Source of the DNA: Anaspis maculata
Lineage: Eukaryota > Arthropoda > Insecta > Coleoptera > Scraptiidae
Direction: 5' to 3'
Assembly (NCBI GenBank): GCA_949128115.1
Contig: OX421963.1
Location: forward strand, 87,677,602-87,741,601
DNA: 64,000 bases
Positions within the stretch are counted from its first letter, which is position 1; every line of letters begins with the position of its first letter. The notes beneath the pieces are model-generated. The model saw nothing but the letters and a program-made list of their open reading frames with translations. It did no database searches and had not been told where the DNA came from. The translations under genes were made by a program, and so were the position numbers. Below, in pieces: positions 36,028 to 46,040 of the stretch.

Positions 36028-37136
36028 TATTAGACATGTTGCGTTAAAAAGTAATTATCCAGTTCAAGCGCCATTTCTTCTGATTAGTACCTACTTACAA
36101 TTCACATGTAAGTGCTTTGCATGTTAGACAAAGCAGTGTAAGTGCCATTTGGAGCAACTAAAGTTACTTGAAATCTAGCTTTGAACGCCGGTTCATCGAA
36201 ACATGGAAAAGCTTGGCGAGCAAAAGTTGGTTGAAAATCGCTTACCGCCAAGAAACTGAAACAAAAAATTTAAAAAAATGAAATGAACTTTTATAGAACA
36301 ATAATTTTTCTTTTCGATAAGCATTGAATGGTGGTATCCAGACAATAAACTGTAAAATGGTCCAATAATCTCAAGTTGACCTTTTACATCGACTTTGCCC
36401 TGTTCCAAAAATGTTCCGCAGGTCAAGGAGGTCTGGCAGAAATAACTTTCCACTTTCTCTTTCGAATTAAAAGAATACCAAATAACTTATCACGATGATA
36501 ATTGCAAATTTGGTTTTCCCATAACTATTCTCATTAAGCTGCTGTCGCGAAATCAAAGTATTATGCCATTTTTGCCGGACCCTGTATTACGATTACCTCA
36601 TAATCACCAATGCCGTATTCTCAACAGGCACTCACCCAACAATCCCATCTTCATCACTGTAAGTCGCTCTATAGAACCCGCGATGTTTGTCAAGCAAGCT
36701 CCCATTAAATCGAATAAAGATGTTGTGCATGCCCGGCGAAACCGATCCATTCAATCGACGTATCTCCATCAATTCGTATTTCGGATGCAACTCGAACTGA
36801 ATTCCATCTTTGCGTTGATCCAAGTGAACTTCGTCTATCGTCAGTTGACTGCTGTGCAGCAGAACTGATTCGACCACGTTCTTCACTTCTATGCTCATTG
36901 AAACTTCACCATCGTATACGCCTTTGTCAAGATCAGGCTGGAGTTTGAGCGAATAAAAGACCGGCTCTACAGTGGTCGGGAGTCGAAAACCTATTCCTAG
37001 AAAAATTATACCAAATGAATGGATTTTTTAATATAAAAATAGATGGATAGTACCACATGGATTCTTACGACTTACCTCCACCTTCACAAAGCAAATTTTC
37101 AAATAAAAGCAGCAAAACTACGACGATCGATTGCAT

Positions 37137-37653
37137 TTTGGATGATTGTCATACACGCCTTCACGAATTCACCAACACTTGCTACCTATGACAATAGTCT
37201 TTCGTTTATGTGCAAATGAGAATAGACGTGTTGCAAAACGGTGAAATACTATTGTTTCTATTACTGCTTTCGATTTTTCGAGTGAATAATTTTTCTTCAA
37301 GTCTATATAAATAATGCATACCCACCTGAAGTCAAGGTTAGTGTATTTTGAGGCCAAGGTTACTATTTTTGATAGAATCCTTCCATTAACGAGAAGAAAT
37401 AGGTACCAAGAAAATTCGCGAATGATTTTTTTTCCGACGATGGAAACTGAACCGAACATCGTGAAGTGTAGGTAGGTATAGGAAGGTAAGACCAGAAGTG
37501 CAGCAAGAATTTGACTACTATTATCATTGTTTGGGCAGCCACCGAATGTTCCATTCATTGGAGAATGTGAAAGCAGTCTGAAGAAGAAACACCCACTGTC
37601 AGAGGTTTATGTGATCGGAAGCCCCTATGTACCTACTGAAACCCCTCTAACCC
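37137..37653. other. 5' flank of the aminopeptidase pseudogene
   Basis: A TATATAG on the minus strand near 37302-37308 with an initiator-like TTCACT about 25 bases downstream could be the old promoter. It lies about 170 bases above the ATG. The 130-codon minus frame across 37169-37558 has no recognisable content. Confidence 0.35.
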
Positions 37654-37891
37654 TGGGTTGCACCAAAAAAATAATACAGAATTAACGCTAATACGAGATT
37701 AAATGGATTTCAATCTGGCCAATCCCAGTAGGTTGACCATAGGAAATGCATAAAATCTTCAGCTTATCAATCATCATTGTACCTATCATTCTGTTTTGTA
37801 AAACCAGAATTTCTATCATTCACCAACGAGTACCGACCAAAATAAATTCCACTAATCTCGTATTATATCAATTGAGCGTTGGTGCAACCCA
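37654..37891. mobile_element. MITE with TGGGTTGCACCA termini
   Basis: TGGGTTGCACCA (37654) and TGGTGCAACCCA (ending 37891) are perfect inverted ends. Subterminal AATACGAGATTA and TAATCTCGTATT also mirror. It is 238 bp and noncoding. Confidence 0.75.
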
Positions 37892-38099
37892 AGGTAACTC
37901 TTCAGCTTATGCGCCTGGAGGGATAGGCAACCCAACATACTCAAATTTCATTCAACTTATTTGAATTAAATCACTTTTTCCGCTTTTGGGACTGCTTTGG
38001 CCGGTGATCGTCTGGTATCAGGACACCATCCTGTTGTGCATCCTTCTTGTACGCCGAACACATTTATCAGGATAAAGTTAGGTTAATGGTTAGTAATAG

Positions 38100-38620
38100 A
38101 GCGGCAAGGAAAGTTTGAACATGTTAGAATGCAAAAAATCGAACGTTTGTGTTGGAGCAAACAAGCAATGTGCGTTTGATGGTTGTTTCAGTGACTTGCG
38201 ATACGTTTTTTTCGCTGGTCGCTGGCCAGCTGGGTGATCTGAACATACGCCCTAGCGTGCAGCAGTGGACGGGAACATCCCTTTTGGAAACTAAACCCGG
38301 ACAGAAAATTGGCCTAGTCCACTCTAGCTTGCGCCGGCCTTGGTCCTTGGCGTGGTCAGTCCCTTTTTTTCGACCGTTCGAGCCACTTAGCTCGTAAGTC
38401 CACGGTGGCGATACCTTAGTTGACACTACAAAGGGACCCAGAAATTTTGGTGCCAACTTGGCTGTGAAAACCAAGCAGTCGCACGTAAGACGAGGAAATA
38501 ACTTTTAAGGTACGGTGGTACCTTTCGACTGCGTTCGCCTGAGGATGGTACAAGGCGGTTCTAAACGCAGTGATGGAGTACTTCTCGGCGAATGGGGTAT
38601 GATCATTTTTTTTGTTTCAC
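38100..38620 (-). pseudogene. Gypsy-type integrase fragment
   Basis: The minus strand near 38590-38470 reads YHPQANAVERYHRTLKVISS, the integrase strand-helix just before the catalytic glutamate region. After a deletion, 38474-38370 reads FTAKLAPKFLGPFVVSTKV, the C-terminal binding domain of Ty3/gypsy integrases. The sequence differs from the complete element at 43136-51850, so this is an older and separate family. No LTR was found. Confidence 0.6.
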
Positions 38621-39426
38621 TTTTATCTCCTCAATATATAGGGCGGGGGAAAATTCGCAAAGAATTCCTTTCTGAGCCAGTGATGTCACTAGGTCAAGTC
38701 GAGTTATACCCTGATTGGCAACATCGCGGTTTGGGTGCGATCAGGTGTGATGGTAACCAATACTTATTAATTTTTGTTTGAAACAACTTCGTAACAGACG
38801 TCAAGTTAGACGTCCAAACTGGAGTTTGATTTGATTGAGGTGGATGAAATAAGTGAGCCAGCGGTTATTATCTGTTATGGACAGAGGCTTTGAGGAAGGG
38901 AGTTCAAGTTGACGACCAGATGAGAACTCAATAGGTACGTCGTATTATACTTTTCAGGCGATCAACCAAAAACACGTTGTTTAGAGTGCTCTGTTGCGGC
39001 CCTAAAGTTTAACTTTTTTGAACGCTAATGTCAAAATTACTTCACGGCCGCTAGACTTCACTTGTTCCTTTCGCTGCGGCACGGGTTGCATAACTGAGGC
39101 TCTAAACTATTTTCTGCTACTTCACGAAATTATGATTTATCTAGTTTATACTGAATTACCACAATAATAAGCCTCAAAAGGTCGAATTAGGCATGGTACG
39201 AATTTTGTCAATCCCACTCGCAGACATAAATTCGCAAAATCGCATGGTGGAATGAAATTGCGTCACGTTGGTACCATGCGTTTTGTTGACTGTCGGTGCA
39301 ATGTCAATGATTATTGCTATTGCCGCTATTGCCACATTCTATATTGTCACAACTCATAACTCACAATTATTTAGGACAATGAATTGTGAAGGGTCGTTTC
39401 TATTCAATTCTGCTCTTAGAACAGTT
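38621..39426. other. Unassigned intergenic DNA
   Basis: Nothing supported. Moderately GC-rich parts next to the integrase scrap may be more of that dead element. Confidence 0.3.
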
Positions 39427-41611
39427 AGGCCAGTCAAATTAAAACAAATTTTTCCGTTTGAGCGAAAAAACTGTTGGAGTTTTGGAAATTTGATAGTAAT
39501 GTCCGGTAAGGTGTAGTGTTACATATACTAAAAGTCCCCAACTCTACCTATTGAGCTCGAGCCACCATCTTGGTAAAATGGTCCTTCGATCCAGTTTTCT
39601 GCTTATATTTCGCTAATCATCAGAGATATTCAATCTAGTTTAACAAAACATCAAGGCTATAAAATTGTCTACAAAAATTGTTTCATACCGACTTTTTTCT
39701 TGTATCTGTTGATATTAATTAAATTAAATTAACAAAAAAAAATATCAAAAAATTAGCGATTTTTTGCCTATGGCTAGAGATATTGTCTTCAAAATTTGTG
39801 AAGATGTTGGCAGTCTACATCAAAAGCTAAATGTGACAATTGAGACATAAAAAAAAATGCGAAAATATTTTTTAATTTTCTTTTTTAAATTGAGCAAAAA
39901 GTTGGTTTTCGAGTTTGACATTTCCAACAGGGCAGAGTAAAGGTTTCAATTTAACATCAATCAGTTTTGATATTTACATATTGTAAGACAAGATTCCATC
40001 AGTATTGTGCCTTCACGAGCTTCTGGAATGCTCGATATGTAATAAACTAAAAGAATAATAGCTAAGTCCAAAAAGTCTTGTCGATTGGTCCTGAAGGAAA
40101 CATTTCGAAACAAAAGACATCAGCAAAGGATATACAGGAGGTCCGAAGGTTATTCAACTGTATATGAGCCCCATATTGATGTGCCTTATCCAAAATAGTA
40201 CAAAAGAATCAATCAAAATGTTGAAATATACCCTGTATAACAAAAAGTAACGATACAAAATAAAAGTAGTGAAGCATGCCTGATGCCAAAAAGACGGCCT
40301 TTACACTTCTGAAAAAGAACAAGATTAATTGATTCATTTGAAAGTTATTAGTCCTCAAACTTGATTTTACAAATTTTATCCAGTCAAATGGGGAAAAGTA
40401 GAGAGAAGTAACTGTCGGAGTTTCAGAAATTTGACAGAAATGTTCGCTAAGGTATACTAATCAACATACTGAAAGTCCCCGCCTCTACCTGTTGCGCTCG
40501 AGCCGCCATCTTGGAAAAATGGTAATAAACTTGAACGAAGGACCATTTTTTCAAGATGGCGGCTCAAGCGCAAGAGGTAGGGGCGGGGACTTTTAGTATG
40601 TTTATAAGTATACCTTAGCGAACATCCCTGTCAAATTTTTGAAACTCCGACAGTTACTTCTCTCTACTTTTCCCTATTTGACCGGCTGAAATTTTTAAAG
40701 TCAAATTTGGGGACTGATAACTTTCAAATAAATCAATTAATTTTGTTTTTTTTTCCAGCAATGTGAAGGCTGTATTTTTGGCACCGGGTATGCTTTACTA
40801 CTTCCATTTTGTATCGTTACTTTTTGTTATACAGGGTGGATTTTAACATTTTGATTGATTCTTTTGTACTATTTTGGATAAGGCACACCAATATGGGGCT
40901 CATATACAGTTGAATAACCTTTGGACCTCCTGTATATCCTTTGCTGATGTCTTTTGTTTCGGAATGTCTCCTTCAGAATCAATCGACAACACTTTTTGGA
41001 CTTAGCTATTATTCTTTTAGTTTAATTCATATCGAGCATTCCAGAAGCTTGTGAGGGCACAATACTGATGAAATATTGTCTTCCAATATGTAAGTATCAA
41101 AACTGATTGATGTTCGATTGGAACTTTTACTCCGCCCTGTTGGAAATGTCAAACTCGAAAACCAAATTTTTGCTTAATTTAGAAAAAATAGATAAAAAAT
41201 ATTTACGCTTTTTTTTTCTATCTCAACTGTCACGTTTAGCTTTGATGTAGACTGCCAACATCTTCACAAATTTTGAAGACCATCTCTAGCTATGGACAGA
41301 AAATAGCTTTTTTGTGTTAATTCAATTTCATTAATATCAACAGATACGAGAAAAAAAATCGGTATGAAACAATTTTTGTAGACAATTTTATAGCCTTGAT
41401 TTGTTATTAAACTTAATTGAATATCTCTGATGATTAGCGGAATATTGGAGAACTGAATCGAAGGACCATTTTTCCAAGATGGCGGTTCGAGCTCAATAGG
41501 TAGAGTTGGAGACTTTGACTATGTTCAACAGTACACCTTACCGGACATTACTGTCAAATTTCCAAAACTCCAACAGTTTTTTCCCTCCAGCTTTCCTTAT
41601 TTGACTGGCCT
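39427..41611. mobile_element. Foldback element, about 1.08 kb arms
   Basis: AGGCCAGTCAAAT on the left mirrors ATTTGACTGGCCT on the right. Strong inner matches exist at 39539-39590 against 41460-41515 and 40440-40515 against 40535-40625. The centre is at about 40520. Nested CAGGGTG-type ends occur in both arms (about 40225 and 40834). No ORF. Confidence 0.8.
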
Positions 41612-42216
41612 ACCTGTGGATTTTTTATTTTTGACCGGATATCCATCGTTATACAGGGTGTTTCATGACTTATACGACATAGCTAAGGGATAGATCCAGT
41701 TTTTTGAGGCGGATCCGGATCTGGCTTTGAAATTTTTCTAAGAACCTGCGTTTCAAAGTTACAGGGTGATTTATGTATTTTGGTCGAAACTTTGATTGGT
41801 CATAACTTTGGAACAAATGAATGGAGTCGAATGAAATTTGACAGGAAAAGTCTCTTACCAAGAACAATTACAATGACCAACAAGGCATGGAAAAATCCAG
41901 GGCCGGACTAAAAAAAAATGGCCCCCACTAATTCTTGGACAAAAAAGCCATTTTCGCATCGGATTCCTAAAAAAATCCCATTGTATTTGAAAAGTTGAGA
42001 AAAAATGCTACAGAATCAGCTATCCAATACGAACGGCACACCTCAGTAAGTTTAGTAAAAAAATAAAATAAAAAAAATAGAAAATTTTATTAGCGATATT
42101 TCCTGTATGATTTGAGATAATTCATCGCAATTACTACTTTTCAAACAGGAAACGAGCAACATTTGGAAAAAAAATCAAAACTCCTAACAATAGGTGATAA
42201 ATACATTACATGTTAT

Positions 42217-43135
42217 TTACAAATGGTTTTCAAAATGCCCTCCCCCAACTTCGACGCATTTTCTACATCTCGTCAATAAATGTCTAGTGACTTTTCGAAT
42301 GATTAGCCTATTGTTCCGCATTTCTTCAGCAGCTGTAATGATCCTTTCTCTCAAATCCTCCCTGGTGTTCACTTCTGTCTTGGAAATCATATCTTTCATG
42401 TGGCCCCATACATAGTAATCTAGGACTGTGAGATCGGGAGATCTGGGAGGCCAGGAATGAGGACCCCCGCGACCAATCCAGCGGGGGTATTCTGCGTTCA
42501 AGCTTCTGACGTTTAATGAAAAACGAGGCGATGCCCCATTTGTTGAAAATAGGCAAAACATTTTGGAGGAAGTTTAGATAGCCTTTCCCCGTCAGCCGTT
42601 CCTCAAAGAAATGTAGCCCAGTTAAAATGTCATCAACCACTCCGCACCACAAATTCAGTGAAAACCTCCGCTGAGAGTTCTTCTGTACCGTGGCATGAAG
42701 GTTTTCGTGTGCCCATAAGTGGGAATTTTTCAGTTCCAGTTTTGAAGGTTTTCTTAATTTTTTTCGTTTCTCCTCGGTTCCGTTTCGCCACCCGCGTTGT
42801 GCGAGGGCGATTTCGGACTTCTCATTATTGTTATTGTGTATCCCTCCATTTTTCAACTCACAACCTACCCTACCGTGACGCGCTGGACATCAGCGGACCA
42901 TGCAAAGAGAGCGCTCTCTCTATCTCACGGCGCCGGATGTCACAAGGCAGGTCCTTTTTCATTTTTCACTTCACTACACAAGACAGTGTATCCCAGCTAA
43001 GACATCTCGGCGTGATTTTCTCAGAAACCGTTCGGCCAATACAATTCTTTTTTTTGTGAAAAAAAGCCCTAAATCTAAGCTTCAATTAGAGAGGTGCCGG
43101 TGTCTGCAGCTGCTCTACTTCCCAAAATACAGCAA
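42217..43135 (-). pseudogene. Degenerate mariner-like (DUF4817-type) transposase
   Basis: The minus strand contains RWIGRGGPHSWPPRSPDLTV followed by LDYYVWGHMKDM and ends with CVEVGGGHFENHL. These are the C-terminal marks of a common insect DDE transposase family. An upstream frame reads LWCGVVDDILTGLHFFEERL. Several frameshifts and stops separate these blocks, so it is inactive. The second copy in the right arm starts further in. Confidence 0.7.
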
Positions 43136-44594
43136 TGCGGCGATATGGGGCTCGGCCCTAGAAATTCGCACGCAACGCGGCACCCAGTGGTTTGCTAGGG
43201 TTAGAGCTGGGTCGTGGGTTTTCTCGATGGTACGCAGGAGTACGACGGCCGCAAAATTTATTAGGCGCCAACCAGAAAAGGCCGACGTACCGGCTCAGTA
43301 ATCGCTGGGAGTCCTGGTTCCCCAACGATAGCCCTGCTTGGTTAGTTAAAATACCGATCGAGGAAGTAGATGTGGGATTCCGTCGCGACCCTCCTGTACG
43401 TGTGGTGCCGAACGGCACTGGCCGCCTAGTGTCAGCTGTCAACGTCAGTAACGTCACACGAAGGTCGACATTAGCAAAAAAAATAAAAGAGCGATTTGAC
43501 GTTTCGGAATTTAATGACTGGAACCGGTTATTAACTACGGTAGAATTTGGAATATAAGGTCTGTATTATTACAAAATGTGCAGAAGGCTTGCAGGGGCAC
43601 GCTGCTGTCGCGGCTCAGTAGCCGTAAACTCAGCCGGAGGCACCCAGTGACCCTCAAGAGCCGTCACGCGAAGTGAGGTTATGTCGGACGTGAAAGATTC
43701 GCTTTCACCTAGCCGGAAACGAAAGACCACGGGGCGCAAAATGTAAAAGGGCGTTGTTTGGCGCGCCGCGGTTGCCCTGAGCTCAGTTCAAAAACGGTTG
43801 GCCCTAACACCGGATCACAACGGTGACAAAACTTGACCACGGTCCGTAGCTCTTCGCACACTAAACTAGGCTTAGCAAACTAATGAAAAGGACACGCCTC
43901 ACCAACACGACGTCTCCCCGAGACCTCACCGACAACCTCCTAAGCTGGGGATGGACAGGAAGCTTGGCCCGTGTGGCTGGTGGTGATGGTCCCGTAGACT
44001 CCTGGCCGGCTCGGACGTTGCTGTCTGCGGCGTTCCTGCGGCGCTTAGATGGTCGGCAACCACGTGCAGGTACTACTGCGATGCTCTGCACAGCTCGGAG
44101 CCTTAGGGGGCGTCGCAACAGGCCTAACCGGTGGACTCTGTTGCGGCTCTCCTTCTGTGACAGGATCGATTCGAAAGGGAAAGAAAACGTCTCGGCAAGA
44201 CACACCTTGCCTGTCCCAAGACAATGGGATGGTACTGGAGACCAGAGGGCTTTTCCTAGCCCTACGACCTAAAAGCGAACCCTGTACCACCAAGCTAGAT
44301 CATAAAGACGGTCTTACCTCACAACGGGAGCGCTTTACCCCTGGGAGAAGTATTAAAAATACAAAATTCGAACGTGCCGTCGGCACCGAAGAGCCACCCC
44401 AGAGATTTTCCGCAGATGGATTCAATATCGCCGTTGGAGGATTTTTCCGGACGTTCCTTCTGGCTCTTATCACTTGAAAAACTCCTAAAAACGCAACCCG
44501 CTTATCTTCTGTCAGCCAGCAATTGTGGTGGGAATCCCGCCGAATTTAAATGTTTAAAGTAGAGGTGGGTATGCTTGCACGTAGCAACGCTACA
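43136..44594 (-). repeat. 3' LTR (left on the plus strand)
   Basis: In element orientation it starts TGTAGCG and ends CGCCGCA. The many open frames inside (such as 44049-44477 plus) are duplicated in the other LTR and are not genes. Confidence 0.95.
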
Positions 44595-44606
44595 CACCCC
44601 CTCTTG
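44595..44606 (-). promoter_or_regulatory. Polypurine tract of the gypsy element
   Basis: AAGAGGGGGTG on the minus strand abuts the 3' LTR directly, as required for plus-strand priming. Confidence 0.7.
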
Positions 44607-45131
44607 GTGGCAAAAATTATGTACCACATAATTTTTTGTTACAATCCTCTACCGATCCTTAACAACCCCATAACTACTAAGAAAAATCCCATATCCAACG
44701 TCTTAACAACGACCTCTGTACTGGTATTACTGGTATTACTGATATTACTGATATTACTGGTGCACCAATAACAATTACGAGTAAATATTTAATTTACAAA
44801 AACTAATAACTAATATATACAACGCACTACATTCTTGAGTCCTTCCAGGATTTCAAGAGAAACTAACAACTAATATATACAACGCATCACATTCTTGAGT
44901 CCAACCAGGGTTTCAAGAGTTTTGACAAATCCGGGTAACCAGCTAAGACGCTGCTCTAAGTTCGAGTCTGTTCAATTAGAACGCTCTAACCCTTTTAACT
45001 TGTCCCGACCACTCTCCGAGTAGGCTCACGACGAACCGGTCTAACAAATCACTCCTAACAATCCTTACCAACCCACTCACACACAATTCAGGGGCCCCTT
45101 TTCACACTCACTCATCCATCACCATCCATTC
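44607..45131 (-). other. Noncoding 3' internal region of gypsy, with short tandem repeats
   Basis: There are two 60-bp direct repeats (44801-44860 and 44861-44920, five or so mismatches) and a GGTATTACT-like microsatellite at 44720-44760. No envelope coding sequence. Confidence 0.6.
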
Positions 45132-46040
45132 TCATTCTGGTTCGGAGTCAGAAACATCATTGTAGGGTCTCAGATCCTTGCTATGCCATCGGCCTAGGTT
45201 CCGTCCATTTTTGTCGTCAGCCAGCTCACATGTCAGTGGTGGTATTACCTTCACAACTCGGCACAGGATGTTCTTCGGCGCAAGTTTTGCCATGAAGTTA
45301 CGACTCGCGTCGGACAAGACGTAGTTCCGCTTCCAGACCAAGTCGCCGACCTTGAACTTGTCTGCAGGTCTTTTCCGAAGATCGTAGCTTCGACGATTCT
45401 TCTCAAAAGCTTTCCTGAGGTTCAACTGCACCTCTCGGAATACTTTCGGCAACTTCGATAATTCGGCGGCGTATTTGTCCGCATTGAATGGTTCCCAATT
45501 CAGGTCTTTCGCTGTGTCGCTGCCGTAAAAACGTCCATCAATCGGAACATAGCGTCCAAAATTCAAATACGTCGGGCTAAAGCCGGTCGCCTCATGTACG
45601 GCTGTTCGCAAGGCATAGCCGATTTTTGGCACCTGCTCGTCCCAAGTCTGGTGGTTGCCCTCTCGGATGTAAGATCGCACTGCTGCTCCCACCACACGGT
45701 TCACCCGTTCGACTTGATTTACCTGCGGGTGGTACCGCGAGTTGTACCAAATCCGCACACCGTATGAGCTGCAGAATCCTCGGAACTCTCGAGAAGTGAA
45801 ACTGGTGGCATTGTCGCATGTTACCGTCTGCGGACACCCGAACAACAGGAACGCTTCCTCAAGGTGTTTGACGATGGGCCTGGAGCTGGAATTGCGGATG
45901 GGGAACAACATGACGAACTTGGAAAAGTAATCGGACACAACCAGCAAGTGCACAAAACCTTTTAACGAGCGCGGGAAGGGTCCCATAAGGTCCACGGAAA
46001 CCACTTGCCACGGAAACGATACGCGTTTCGGTTGACCCAT
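45132..46040 (-). CDS. Gypsy pol 3' part: integrase core and C-terminal domain
   Basis: The 302-codon frame begins inside the integrase. It shows VSVDLMGPFPRS with the first catalytic Asp, VTCDNATSFTSREF with the second, and YHPQVNQVERVNR with the Glu. A C-terminal chromodomain-less tail with FKVGDLVWKRNYV and LAPKNILCRVVKV follows. The zinc-binding N-terminus is in the same frame upstream of the first Met (CATCAAQKASN near 46080), but its upstream partner lies in another frame (see 45962-48652). In an intact element this would be part of the single pol polyprotein that inserts the cDNA. Confidence 0.9.
   Translation of the reverse strand: MGQPKRVSFPWQVVSVDLMGPFPRSLKGFVHLLVVSDYFSKFVMLFPIRNSSSRPIVKHLEEAFLLFGCPQTVTCDNATSFTSREFRGFCSSYGVRIWYNSRYHPQVNQVERVNRVVGAAVRSYIREGNHQTWDEQVPKIGYALRTAVHEATGFSPTYLNFGRYVPIDGRFYGSDTAKDLNWEPFNADKYAAELSKLPKVFREVQLNLRKAFEKNRRSYDLRKRPADKFKVGDLVWKRNYVLSDASRNFMAKLAPKNILCRVVKVIPPLTCELADDKNGRNLGRWHSKDLRPYNDVSDSEPE

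Larger units (their letters stand above)
23169..37136 (-). pseudogene. Aminopeptidase N-like (M1 metallopeptidase) pseudogene
   Basis: Exons on the minus strand: 37136-37076 (signal peptide MQSIVVVLLLLFENLLCEGG), 36996-36636, 36255-36099, 34104-33846, 33584-33423, 33355-33261, 33181-33047, 32933-32647, 26782-26700, 25373-about 25258 continued at 23976-23708, 23619-23559 and 23320-23169. All have GT-AG borders and consistent phases. Family marks are the [15 protein letters not shown] block, zinc motif HELAHFWFGN, WWDDLWLQEGFA with the third zinc ligand, catalytic-tyrosine region DITYVKGAAVLRM, and a C-terminal ERAP1-type domain. An intact relative would be an ectoenzyme trimming N-terminal residues from peptides, often in gut. 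Damage: TGA at 36104-36102; TGA at 33540-33538, replacing the Trp after ATEN; TAG at 25287-25285; TGA at 23959-23957; a 1.3 kb transposon inside exon 10; and a duplicated exon 11 of 61 nt that breaks phase. No GPI or membrane tail is evident. Read-through of single TGA codons cannot explain all the lesions. Confidence 0.9.

Noticed and set aside
37169..37558. 130-codon minus-strand ORF just upstream of the aminopeptidase pseudogene
   Set aside because: No recognisable content; it overlaps the probable promoter region.
42658..43059. 133-codon plus-strand ORF
   Set aside because: It is antisense to the degenerate transposase and ends close to the LTR border.
43861..44477. Clustered 114-142 codon ORFs on both strands, repeated at 51117-51733
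   Set aside because: They lie within the two LTRs of the gypsy element and are shadows in GC-rich noncoding sequence.
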